Source of the DNA: UBA1258 sp963643225
GTDB lineage: Bacteria > Bacillota > Clostridia > Lachnospirales > Lachnospiraceae
Length of the DNA: 30,455 nucleotides
NCBI GenBank assembly: GCA_963643225.1
Contig: CAVIIX010000025.1
Coordinates: 1-30,455, forward strand
Direction of reading: 5' to 3'
This document shows positions 1 to 6,767 of this stretch, piece by piece; positions within the stretch are counted from its first letter, which is position 1; every line of letters starts with the position of its first letter. The notes beneath the pieces are model-generated. The model was given only the letters and a program-made list of their open reading frames with translations. It was not told where the DNA came from and did not search any database. Position numbers and translations under genes: made by a program.

Positions 1-69
1 TAAAAAGGTGTTAGAGAAGTTATTTAAGGATTTATTCTTCTGTTTTGTGTTCAATCATTAAGGTTGTAT

Positions 70-143
70 GGCCTAGTGGCTCAGTTGGTTAGAGCGCCGC
101 CCTGTCACGGCGGAGGTCGCGGGTTCGAGTCCCGCCTGGGTCG
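70..143 (+). tRNA. tRNA-Asp (GTC)
   Basis: A complete cloverleaf can be folded. The 7-bp acceptor stem GGCCTAG/CTGGGTC includes two G-U pairs, the anticodon loop reads CTGTCAC with anticodon GTC, and the T arm has GGTTCGAGTCC. The discriminator is G143 and no CCA is encoded. It is the first of three closely spaced tRNA genes, probably one transcript ending at the terminator at 359-386. The 69 bases before it hold no gene I can support. Confidence 0.97.
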
Positions 144-179
144 TTTGTCTGTTTGACAGGCGATTATAATTGAATATCT

Positions 180-252
180 GGGGTCTTAGCTCAGCTGGGA
201 GAGCATCTGCCTTACAAGCAGAGGGTCACAGGTTCGAGCCCTGTAGGCCCCA
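180..252 (+). tRNA. tRNA-Val (TAC)
   Basis: The acceptor stem GGGGTCT/AGGCCCC, D arm, anticodon loop CTTACAA (anticodon TAC) and T arm with GGTTCGAGCC are all present. The discriminator is A252 and CCA is not encoded. It lies 36 bases after tRNA-Asp and 7 bases before tRNA-Leu. Confidence 0.97.
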
Positions 253-259
253 TTTATGT

Positions 260-343
260 GCACGTGTGGCGGAATAGGCAGACGCAAGGGACTTAAAATC
301 CCTCGGTAGCAATACCGTGCCGGTTCAAGTCCGGCCACGTGCA
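260..343 (+). tRNA. tRNA-Leu (TAA)
   Basis: The length of 84 nt with a long variable arm (about 301-320) is typical of a class II tRNA. The acceptor stem GCACGTG/CACGTGC is perfect, and the anticodon loop CTTAAAA gives anticodon TAA. The discriminator is A343. It is the last tRNA of the first cluster, 15 bases before a terminator hairpin. Confidence 0.97.
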
Positions 344-358
344 CTTTCTTTTTACCTG

Positions 359-386
359 ACTATACGGTTTCCGTATAGTTTTTTTA
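359..386 (+). terminator. Rho-independent terminator of the first tRNA cluster
   Basis: The stem ACTATACGG / CCGTATAGT has a TTT loop and is followed by a run of T. It ends the Asp-Val-Leu tRNA transcript. Its T run merges directly into the left arm of the first hairpin of the 137-bp repeat array. Confidence 0.9.
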
Positions 387-865
387 ACATATATTGGATT
401 GCAACGCAATCCCATATATGTTAAAAAAGGCACTACGTGCCAATGATGCGCACTCGCGCGAAAGGTAAATGTCGCCTTGGCGACCGCGCTAGGCGCTTTA
501 GTTTCGCAAGCGAAACTCTTTAACAATATATTGGATTGCAACGCAATCCCATATATGTTAAAAAAGGCACTACGTGCCAATGATGCGCACTCGCGCGAAA
601 GGTAAATGTCGCCTTGGCGACCGCGCTAGGCGCTTTAGTTTCGCAAGCGAAACTCTTTAACAATATATTGGATTGCAACGCAATCCCATATATGTTAAAA
701 AAGGCACTACGTGCCAATGATGCGCACTCGCGCGAAAGGTAAATGTCGCCTTGGCGACCGCGCTAGGCGCTTTAGTTTCGCAAGCGAAACTCTTTAACAA
801 TATATTGGATTGCAACGCAATCCAATATATGTTAAAAAAGGCACTACGTGCCAATGATGCGCACT
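386..865. repeat. 137-bp tandem repeat array of hairpin-rich DNA, 3.4 copies
   Basis: The motif GGATTGCAAC starts at 396, 533, 670 and 807, so the period is exactly 137 bp. Units 396-532, 533-669 and 670-806 are identical by eye. The fourth is truncated after GCACT at 865 and has one change (CCC to CCA near 823) that restores a perfect 17-bp stem. Each unit holds, in order, a long AT-rich hairpin (386-422 in the first copy), a hairpin GGCAC-TAC-GTGCC, a nested stem structure (448-496) and a hairpin at 500-517. The short open frames on the minus strand inside the array repeat the same peptide with the period and look like by-products of the repeat. It fills the space between the tRNA terminator and the Nudix-PgeF gene. 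Confidence 0.95.
448..517 (+). other. Nested-stem element, copy A (first of the tandem copies)
   Basis: P1 is GCGC 448-451 / GCGC 493-496. P2 is GCGCG 456-460 / CGCGC 485-489. An unpaired segment AAAGGTAAAT lies at 461-470. P3 is GTCGCC 471-476 / GGCGAC 479-484, and P4 is AGTTTCGC 500-507 / GCGAAACT 510-517. The same architecture with different stem sequences occurs at 6596-6668 and 22754-22829. I do not recognise it as a known RNA family, and its function is unknown. Confidence 0.75.
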
Positions 866-970
866 GTGGCTGATGTACTGCCTTGTGAGTAAGTAGCATG
901 GCAAAATCTCAGAAATAATGTAAATTACGGTTCTTTTATGTTAAAATAAGGATTACTTGTGAGGTGAAAA

Positions 971-2203
971 ATGATCAGTTCATCCCTTTGCTATATAGAA
1001 AAAGACGGAAAATATCTGCTTATACACAGAGTCAAGAAAAAGAATGACTTTAACGAGGGTAAGTGGATAGGAGTCGGCGGTAAATTTGAAGAGGACGAGA
1101 TGGCAGATGAATGCGTTGTGCGAGAGGTTTTTGAAGAAACAGGACTTACCATAACCAAATTTTATTTAGCAGGCGTCATCAAATTTTATTCAAACAAAAC
1201 TGAAGATCAGGATATGTATTTATACAAGGCGACGGAATTTACCGGCACCCTTCGCACCGACTGTCCGGAAGGAAACCTTAAGTGGGTAGATGCCGATGAG
1301 GTGCTAAAGCTTCCCACATGGGAAGGCGACCACTATTTCATAAAGCCTTTATTACAGGGCAAAAGAAACCTTAATATGACAGTCAAATACGAAGGCGACG
1401 TCTTAACTGAATTCCTTGATGAAACCGAGCCTGTTTTAATAGAAAAGGCTTTAAAAATTAAGTCGCCCCACGGATTTTCAACAAGAATAGGCGGTGTAAG
1501 CGACGGCCCTTATGCGACCCTTAACCTTGGCATGAACCGAGGTGACAGACGTGAAAGAGTTCAGGAAAACTTCAGACGCTTTCTTGAAGCTTCAGGTATT
1601 AAAAATAATGAATTTGTGTGCGGAGCTCAGGTCCATGGTAATTACGTGCATATAGCAAAAGAAAAGGATTTGAGGCCTGCCTATGGAAAGGGCGAAATGC
1701 CCACTGCTGACGGATACGTGACCAATTTAGTCAACGTGCCCTTAGTCATTTTTACAGCTGACTGTGTTCCGGTAATCTTAGAGGATTTTGAAAATAAGGT
1801 AATCGGCTGTATCCACTGTGGCTGGCGCTCAACGGTTGCTGACATTCAGTCTAATGCCATAAATAAAATGGTTGAGTTAAAGGCTGATACTTCAAAAATT
1901 CACGCAGCAATCGGTCCCGCCATTGATAAATGCTGTTTTGAGGTGGGCCCTGAAGTAATCGAGGCTGCAACCCTTTTAATAGGTGAAAGCATAGCAGACT
2001 TTTATACAGCCAGGGAAAACGGAAAATACATGCTCAACCTACGGGGTGTTGTAAAGGAACGCTTTATACAGTTAGGAATAAATCCGGAAAATATTGAGAT
2101 GGTGGGAGAATGTACTCTGTGCCATCCTGAAAAATATTATTCCCACAGATATTCGGATGGAATACGTGGAAGCCTTGCAACAGTTATAGAATTAGAGGCT
2201 TAG
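971..2203 (+). CDS. Nudix hydrolase fused to PgeF/YfiH (laccase-domain) protein
   Basis: This 410-residue protein joins two enzymes that are usually separate. Residues 1-130 are a Nudix domain of the MutT type with a complete Nudix box: G37, E43, R51, E52, E55, E56, G58. It should hydrolyse nucleoside diphosphates linked to another group; an oxidised nucleotide such as 8-oxo-dGTP is likely but cannot be fixed from sequence. Residues about 155-405 are a full YfiH/PgeF domain, known in other bacteria as a peptidoglycan editing factor and a purine nucleoside-active enzyme. Its three metal or catalytic residues are present: H222 in QVHG, C265 in TADC and H282 in IHCGWR. The C-terminal CTLCHP and YSHR motifs are also typical. 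The start has a GAGGTG ribosome binding site at 961-966. The protein has no signal peptide and should be cytoplasmic. The DUF5058 gene follows after 11 bases, probably in the same transcript. Confidence 0.9.
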   Translation: MISSSLCYIEKDGKYLLIHRVKKKNDFNEGKWIGVGGKFEEDEMADECVVREVFEETGLTITKFYLAGVIKFYSNKTEDQDMYLYKATEFTGTLRTDCPEGNLKWVDADEVLKLPTWEGDHYFIKPLLQGKRNLNMTVKYEGDVLTEFLDETEPVLIEKALKIKSPHGFSTRIGGVSDGPYATLNLGMNRGDRRERVQENFRRFLEASGIKNNEFVCGAQVHGNYVHIAKEKDLRPAYGKGEMPTADGYVTNLVNVPLVIFTADCVPVILEDFENKVIGCIHCGWRSTVADIQSNAINKMVELKADTSKIHAAIGPAIDKCCFEVGPEVIEAATLLIGESIADFYTARENGKYMLNLRGVVKERFIQLGINPENIEMVGECTLCHPEKYYSHRYSDGIRGSLATVIELEA

Positions 2204-2214
2204 AAAGGAAAAAC

Positions 2215-2940
2215 ATGGAATTTAATATTAATTCAGGAATACTCTATGCAGTAGCAGCGATTGTAATTTTATTTGTGCTTGCCCAGTCTGTTTTCTTTTT
2301 AATAAGATCCTACAGACACGGTAAGGAAATAGGAATGGATGTAAAGGTACTAAAGAAAACTATCGTATCTTCAGCAATCTTTACAATCGCTCCGGCCTTT
2401 TCAATTTTACTTGGAGTAATCACCTTATCTAAATTTTTGGGAATTCCCCTTCCGTGGATTCGCATGAGTGTCATCGGAGCTTTAACCTACGAGCTTCCGG
2501 CAGCCACTTCAACCGCCAATGCCTTGGGAGTTTCTTTATCTGAGCCCTTACAGAATGCCAGGGATTATTCGGCAATTGCCTGGGTTATGACCTTGGGCAT
2601 TATGCCAAGCATTATTTTACCCCAGCTTTTTATGAAGAAAATTCAGGGTGGTGTTCTTAAAATAAAGAATAAAGACACCAAGTGGGGCGACATTTTCATG
2701 ACCTCTTTATTTTTAGGCATGATTTCAGCCTTTTTAGGCATGGTATTTGCAGATGTAAGAAGCGGCCTTGCAGGCTTTATTCCGATGTTTGTAATGCTTG
2801 TGTCGGCTCTTTTGATGGCTGTATGTGGCGTCTTAATTAAAAAGTGCCACCTTAAATGGCTTGAAACCTACGCAATTTCAATCAGCATGATAGGTGCAAT
2901 GGTATTTGCCTGCATCATCACCAAAATAATAACAGGATAA
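2215..2940 (+). CDS. DUF5058-like integral membrane protein
   Basis: The product has 241 residues, close to the usual length of DUF5058 proteins, and about six hydrophobic segments (near 10-30, 50-75, 85-100, 120-140, 160-180 and 190-240). The N-terminal pattern (NSGILYA..., ...LAQSVFFLIRSYRHGKEIGM) is what I associate with DUF5058 of Firmicutes. There is no known catalytic motif. The ribosome binding site AAAGGAAA precedes the ATG. It is followed after 10 bases by another membrane protein gene and then an M20 peptidase gene overlapping by 4 bases. The conserved-looking trio suggests a two-subunit membrane transporter for a small peptide or acylated amino acid cleaved by the peptidase. That role is inference. 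Confidence 0.75.
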   Translation: MEFNINSGILYAVAAIVILFVLAQSVFFLIRSYRHGKEIGMDVKVLKKTIVSSAIFTIAPAFSILLGVITLSKFLGIPLPWIRMSVIGALTYELPAATSTANALGVSLSEPLQNARDYSAIAWVMTLGIMPSIILPQLFMKKIQGGVLKIKNKDTKWGDIFMTSLFLGMISAFLGMVFADVRSGLAGFIPMFVMLVSALLMAVCGVLIKKCHLKWLETYAISISMIGAMVFACIITKIITG

Positions 2941-2950
2941 GGAGAGAGCC

Positions 2951-3604
2951 ATGAACGATTATATGAAGAAAACCGACAAAATCGGTAAAATATGGATTTG
3001 GACAGCAGACGTTGTAATTTTAATGGTACCTGTAGTTATCTGCCTTATGTTTAACGCATGGCCCTCAATGACTGCAGTGCTTAAGGGTCTTTTAGGAGTT
3101 GCCCCCATTTACTGGACAGTGGGTGCAATTGAAGTTATCACCTACACCCCCATGCTTGGTACAGGCGGTACATACCTTGCCTTTGTAACTGGCAATATTA
3201 CCGCAATCAAGGCTCCCGCTGCATTAAACGCAATGGAAAATGCAGAGGCAAAGCCAGGATCCGAAGAAGGTGAAGTGATTTCCACAATAGCAATTGCTTC
3301 AAGCGCAATCGTTACTACGCTGATAGTGGCAGCGGGTGTGCTGGGACTTGCTTTTCTTGCGCCGGTTCTTAATTCAGAAGCCCTGGCTCCGGCCTTTGAC
3401 AATATCCTTCCGGCACTTTTCGGAGGTTTAGGAGTGGTATATATCAGTAAAAACTGGAAAATCGCAATTGTGCCTTTGATTTTCTTTATCATTTTATTTA
3501 TCTGTGTGCCTTCACTTGCAAGCTCTGTAGGTGTTTTAGTGCCCGTAGGCGTGCTTATTACACTTGGCTCTGCCCGCGTTTTATATAAGAAAGGAATAGT
3601 ATGA
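2951..3604 (+). CDS. Polytopic membrane protein, partner of the DUF5058-like protein
   Basis: The product has 217 residues with about five or six hydrophobic segments (near 18-35, 40-60, 65-85, 112-140, 150-195 and 196-210) and a hydrophilic stretch around 95-108. The glycine- and threonine-rich segment around 60-80 (TYTPMLGTGGTYLAF) is striking and might line a substrate path. I do not recognise a named family. The ribosome binding site GGAGAG lies just upstream. The stop overlaps the start of the M20 peptidase gene in ATGA at 3601-3604, which points to translational coupling and a shared function. A mechanosensitive-channel label would not be justified by any motif visible here. Confidence 0.8.
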   Translation: MNDYMKKTDKIGKIWIWTADVVILMVPVVICLMFNAWPSMTAVLKGLLGVAPIYWTVGAIEVITYTPMLGTGGTYLAFVTGNITAIKAPAALNAMENAEAKPGSEEGEVISTIAIASSAIVTTLIVAAGVLGLAFLAPVLNSEALAPAFDNILPALFGGLGVVYISKNWKIAIVPLIFFIILFICVPSLASSVGVLVPVGVLITLGSARVLYKKGIV

Positions 3605-5037
3605 TTGCTTTATATATAATTCTTGCTGCCTTACTTGTTTTTATTGCAGTTATTTTAATTCGCACATTAAAATTTAAGCCTGAAGAATATGCCAAAGTAA
3701 CGGCTTCAGAAGTTAACACTGCAAAAGAAAAAATCGTTAAAGACATGTCTGACATGATTAAATGTAAGACTGTTTCGAATCGGGACGAGTCTTTGGTGGA
3801 CCGTTCGGAATTTAATAAATTCGAAAGCTTAATTAAAGAAAGATTTCCTAATGTATTTAGTAATATGACCTTTGAACATGTGGGAAAAACGGGATTTTTA
3901 TTTTCTTTGGAAGGAGCCTGCCACGATAAGCCTTCTGTGCTTATGGCTCATTATGACGTAGTGCCGGCAGAAGAAGAATACTGGGACACGCCTGCATTTG
4001 AAGGAATCGTTAAGGACGGTTTTATAATCGGAAGGGGTACACTTGATACTAAGGGTACTTTATGCGCTATTTTGGAAGCCGCTGAGGCTTTATTTATGGA
4101 AGGATATAAGCCTTGTCAGGATTTATATTTTTCTTTTTCTGGAGAAGAGGAAATAGACGGAAACACCTGTGCAGACATCGTGGAGCATTTACGCTTAAAG
4201 GGCGTTACACCTGCATTTGTATTGGATGAAGGCGGTGCAGTTGTTGAAAATTCCTTCCCGGGCGTTACAAAGGAATGCGCAATGGTGGGAATCGGTGAAA
4301 AGGGCTCCGTTGCAATGGATTTTGAAATTACTACAAGCGGAGGACATGCTTCAACGCCTCCCGTACACACATCCTTAGGACAGCTTGCGGAGGCGATGGT
4401 TGCAATAGAGAAGCATCCCTTTAAGAGACAGCTTACAAAGCCGGTAAAAGAAATGTTTGAAACCTTAGGCAGATATTCTACATTTTTATACCGCATGATT
4501 TTTGCAAACCTTTGGTGCTTTTTGCCTGTGCTTGATTTAATATGCAAAAGGTCAGGTGGCGAATTAAACGCAATGCTTCGATCCACCGTTGCTCTTACCC
4601 GTGCAAATGGTTCAAAGGCCTATAACGTTATACCTCCCGTAGCAGATTTTGGCGTTAATATGAGATTACTTGGCAACGATACAATTGAAAGCGCGACCTT
4701 ATACATAAATAAAAGCATTGACAATTCCCTAATTTCAGCTAAACTTGTAAACGGTGCAAATCCCTCCATATATTCGGATACGGAAAGTGAAGGCTGGTAT
4801 CTTTTAAAGGATATAATCCATGAGACCTGGCCTGAAGCCATCGTTTCACCATATTTAATGATGGCCTGCTCTGATTCAAGACACTACTGTAAAATCACCG
4901 ACAAGGTATACAGATTTTCGGCGCAAAAGCTTTCTAAGGAAGAACGTGCCATGATACACGGGAATAACGAACGAATTCCCATTGACACTTTGATTAAAAC
5001 CGTGGAATTCTATACAAGACTTTTGCGGAAATTATAA
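3601..5037 (+). CDS. M20-family metallopeptidase with an N-terminal membrane anchor
   Basis: The product has 478 residues. Residues 1-21 form one hydrophobic segment, so the enzyme is probably membrane-anchored. The catalytic part carries the M20 dinuclear zinc signature: H117 in MAHYDVV, D149 in GRGTLDTKG, the acid pair E182-E183 in SGEEEIDG, D209 in VLDEGG, and a late His in the CSDSRHY segment. Members of this family remove C-terminal or N-acyl groups from small peptides and amino acids; the substrate here is unknown. A dimerisation domain is expected around residues 235-345. The gene starts inside the stop codon of the upstream membrane protein gene. The enzyme may act on what the two membrane proteins move. 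The L,D-transpeptidase gene follows after 37 bases. Confidence 0.9.
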   Translation: MIALYIILAALLVFIAVILIRTLKFKPEEYAKVTASEVNTAKEKIVKDMSDMIKCKTVSNRDESLVDRSEFNKFESLIKERFPNVFSNMTFEHVGKTGFLFSLEGACHDKPSVLMAHYDVVPAEEEYWDTPAFEGIVKDGFIIGRGTLDTKGTLCAILEAAEALFMEGYKPCQDLYFSFSGEEEIDGNTCADIVEHLRLKGVTPAFVLDEGGAVVENSFPGVTKECAMVGIGEKGSVAMDFEITTSGGHASTPPVHTSLGQLAEAMVAIEKHPFKRQLTKPVKEMFETLGRYSTFLYRMIFANLWCFLPVLDLICKRSGGELNAMLRSTVALTRANGSKAYNVIPPVADFGVNMRLLGNDTIESATLYINKSIDNSLISAKLVNGANPSIYSDTESEGWYLLKDIIHETWPEAIVSPYLMMACSDSRHYCKITDKVYRFSAQKLSKEERAMIHGNNERIPIDTLIKTVEFYTRLLRKL

Positions 5038-5074
5038 TTTTGGACGTTAAGCGCACAAAACGGAGAAATATTTA

Positions 5075-6511
5075 ATGAAGAAATGGATTAAAATTACTGT
5101 TGCTGGTGTAGCTGTAATATTTGCAGTAGTACTGGGCGTTCCTAAGGGCATCGAGCTTTACAACTACATTAAGGAAGAAAGAGCCATTACGTCTAGCTAT
5201 GAAACCTTTATTTTAGAAAATAAAAGCTTCTATGAAAATTCCTATTTTAATGATGTGGATATAAGCGGTCTTTCAATGGAAGAAGCCTACAAGGCGGTTA
5301 CCGATGACTTCGAAAAGAACGTAATTACAATAAAAACTCCCTTTGAGGAAGAGGAAACCTTTAGCTATAAAGACTTAAACGCAGAATACAACGATTTGTT
5401 ATCAGAGCTTCAGACAGCCTTTTATTCTCAGACTTTAACAAAAGAGGAATATGTAAACGGCGCCGAAAGAAAAGATTATGAACACAGCATGGCTGAATGC
5501 GTTGACTTTTCAAAGGTTGATTTAAGCGGTTTAGCTATCTATGATTTATCAACAAGAATTTATTCAAAGGATGCCTACATAAGTGTAGACAGTGCATCAG
5601 GTACCCTTTTAGTTACAAAGGAAGTATACGGTAATGTTATTAAAGAGGGAAGACTTGAAGAAAAGCTTAAGGCAGCAGTACTGGCTCATGATAATACAAT
5701 TACTTTAGATTATACAGACTATGAAATGCCTTCGGTTTTATCTACAGACCCTGAGCTTGAAGCCACAAAGAATTATTACGAGATTTTATTAAATAAGACT
5801 CTTTATTTAAATGTATGTGGTGTGAAAATTACACTTACACCTTCACAGACACTTGGTTTATACGATTTTGTGTCAGGGGACGAAGCAAACGATGCTGCGA
5901 TTTACGACTACGTACGTTCCTTAAAGGGTCAGTACGACACATATGGCTCCTACAGAGATTTTTTAACAAGCACCGGTGAAATTACCACCATTACAAATGG
6001 CAATTACGGCTGGCTCATTGATCTTGATGCAACGGCAGAGGCTATTAAAACAGCCTGCCTTTCGGAAAATTCAGAGGTATCAGTAGACGCCTGCTATACT
6101 GTTATCGGACAGCGTGCTGCTAACGATGAAATTTCAAATACTTATGTTGAAATTTCTTTAAGAGATCAAAAAATCTGGATGTACATAGGTGGTGAGCTTG
6201 TAGTTTATGACGATGTCACCACCGGCGAAGTGAACGACCCTGAAAGTGTCACTAACTGCGGCATATTCAAGCTTACCTACAAGAAGTCTGACGTAGTATT
6301 GCGAGGTCCCACCTGGGAAGACCCGGTATCCTATTGGATGCCCTATGACGGAGCCAACGGTATGCACGATGCCACCTGGAGAAGCTATGAAGAATTTGGC
6401 GGTGATAACCGCAATGGTAACGGCTCGCATGGCTGCGTAAATTTACGTCTTGAAACCGCCACCATTATATACAACAATATCCAAATGGATACACCAATAA
6501 TAATATGGTAA
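5075..6511 (+). CDS. L,D-transpeptidase (YkuD domain) with N-terminal PG-binding-like region
   Basis: The product has 478 residues. Residues 7-25 are a transmembrane anchor. The middle (about 60-330) resembles the putative peptidoglycan-binding domain found before YkuD domains in clostridia (a VDISGLSMEEA-type repeat near residue 62 and a related region later). The C-terminal 130 residues are the YkuD catalytic domain, with H431 in GMHDATW and the nucleophile C454 in SHGCVNLR. The enzyme should act outside the membrane, forming 3-3 cross-links in peptidoglycan or attaching proteins to it. The start is supported by GGAGAAA upstream. A terminator at 6514-6546 follows directly, so this is the last gene of its transcript. 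Confidence 0.93.
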   Translation: MKKWIKITVAGVAVIFAVVLGVPKGIELYNYIKEERAITSSYETFILENKSFYENSYFNDVDISGLSMEEAYKAVTDDFEKNVITIKTPFEEEETFSYKDLNAEYNDLLSELQTAFYSQTLTKEEYVNGAERKDYEHSMAECVDFSKVDLSGLAIYDLSTRIYSKDAYISVDSASGTLLVTKEVYGNVIKEGRLEEKLKAAVLAHDNTITLDYTDYEMPSVLSTDPELEATKNYYEILLNKTLYLNVCGVKITLTPSQTLGLYDFVSGDEANDAAIYDYVRSLKGQYDTYGSYRDFLTSTGEITTITNGNYGWLIDLDATAEAIKTACLSENSEVSVDACYTVIGQRAANDEISNTYVEISLRDQKIWMYIGGELVVYDDVTTGEVNDPESVTNCGIFKLTYKKSDVVLRGPTWEDPVSYWMPYDGANGMHDATWRSYEEFGGDNRNGNGSHGCVNLRLETATIIYNNIQMDTPIIIW

Positions 6512-6513
6512 AG

Positions 6514-6546
6514 AAAAGCGCGGGTGCAATGCATCCACGCTTTTTT
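6514..6546 (+). terminator. Rho-independent terminator after the L,D-transpeptidase gene
   Basis: The stem AAAAGCG-C-GGGTGC pairs with GCATCC-ACGCTTTT around an AAT loop and ends in six T. The T run is shared with the left arm of the next inverted repeat at 6541-6582. Confidence 0.85.
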
Positions 6547-6712
6547 ACCGTATAGGAATTTTCATTCCTATACGGTAAAAAACGCTCCGCGAGGATCGCA
6601 CTGCGGCGGAATGGAACAATGTCGCTAAAGCGACCCGCCGCAGGCGAAGAATCCTGCAGGCAGGATTCTTTCTCGTATAGGAATTTTCATTCCTATACGG
6701 TAAAAAACGCTC
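6541..6712. repeat. Hairpin element B with a partial second unit (period 125 bp)
   Basis: A long inverted repeat at 6541-6582 (TTTTTTACCGTATAGGAA pairing with its complement around TTTTCA) recurs at 6674-6706, exactly 125 bp later, and both are followed by AAAAAACGCTC. Between them lies a nested-stem body: P1 TCGC 6596-6599 / GCGA 6644-6647; P2 GCGGCGG 6603-6609 / CCGCCGC 6635-6641; unpaired AATGGAACAAT 6610-6620; P3 GTCGC 6621-6625 / GCGAC 6630-6634; P4 GAATCCTGC 6649-6657 / GCAGGATTC 6660-6668. This is the same plan as copy A with different stem sequences. It fills most of the 256-base gap between the L,D-transpeptidase and kinase genes. Confidence 0.8.
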
Positions 6713-6767
6713 ATAAAAGTTCAATAATCGGTTAATTATTTGGGAGTTAAATGTAGGTGGAGGATTT

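Noticed and set aside
386..865. CRISPR array
   Set aside because: The repeats are contiguous 137-bp units with no variable spacers, and there are no cas genes in the window.
386..865. Integron attC cassette array
   Set aside because: The imperfect palindromes and extrahelical bases recall attC sites, but there are no cassette genes between units, no visible GTTRRRY core pair and no integrase in the window.
293..899. Minus-strand open frames of 65-95 residues inside the repeat array and the tRNA-Leu gene
   Set aside because: They repeat the same peptide with the 137-bp period, run into a tRNA gene and have no ribosome binding site; they are by-products of palindromic repeats.
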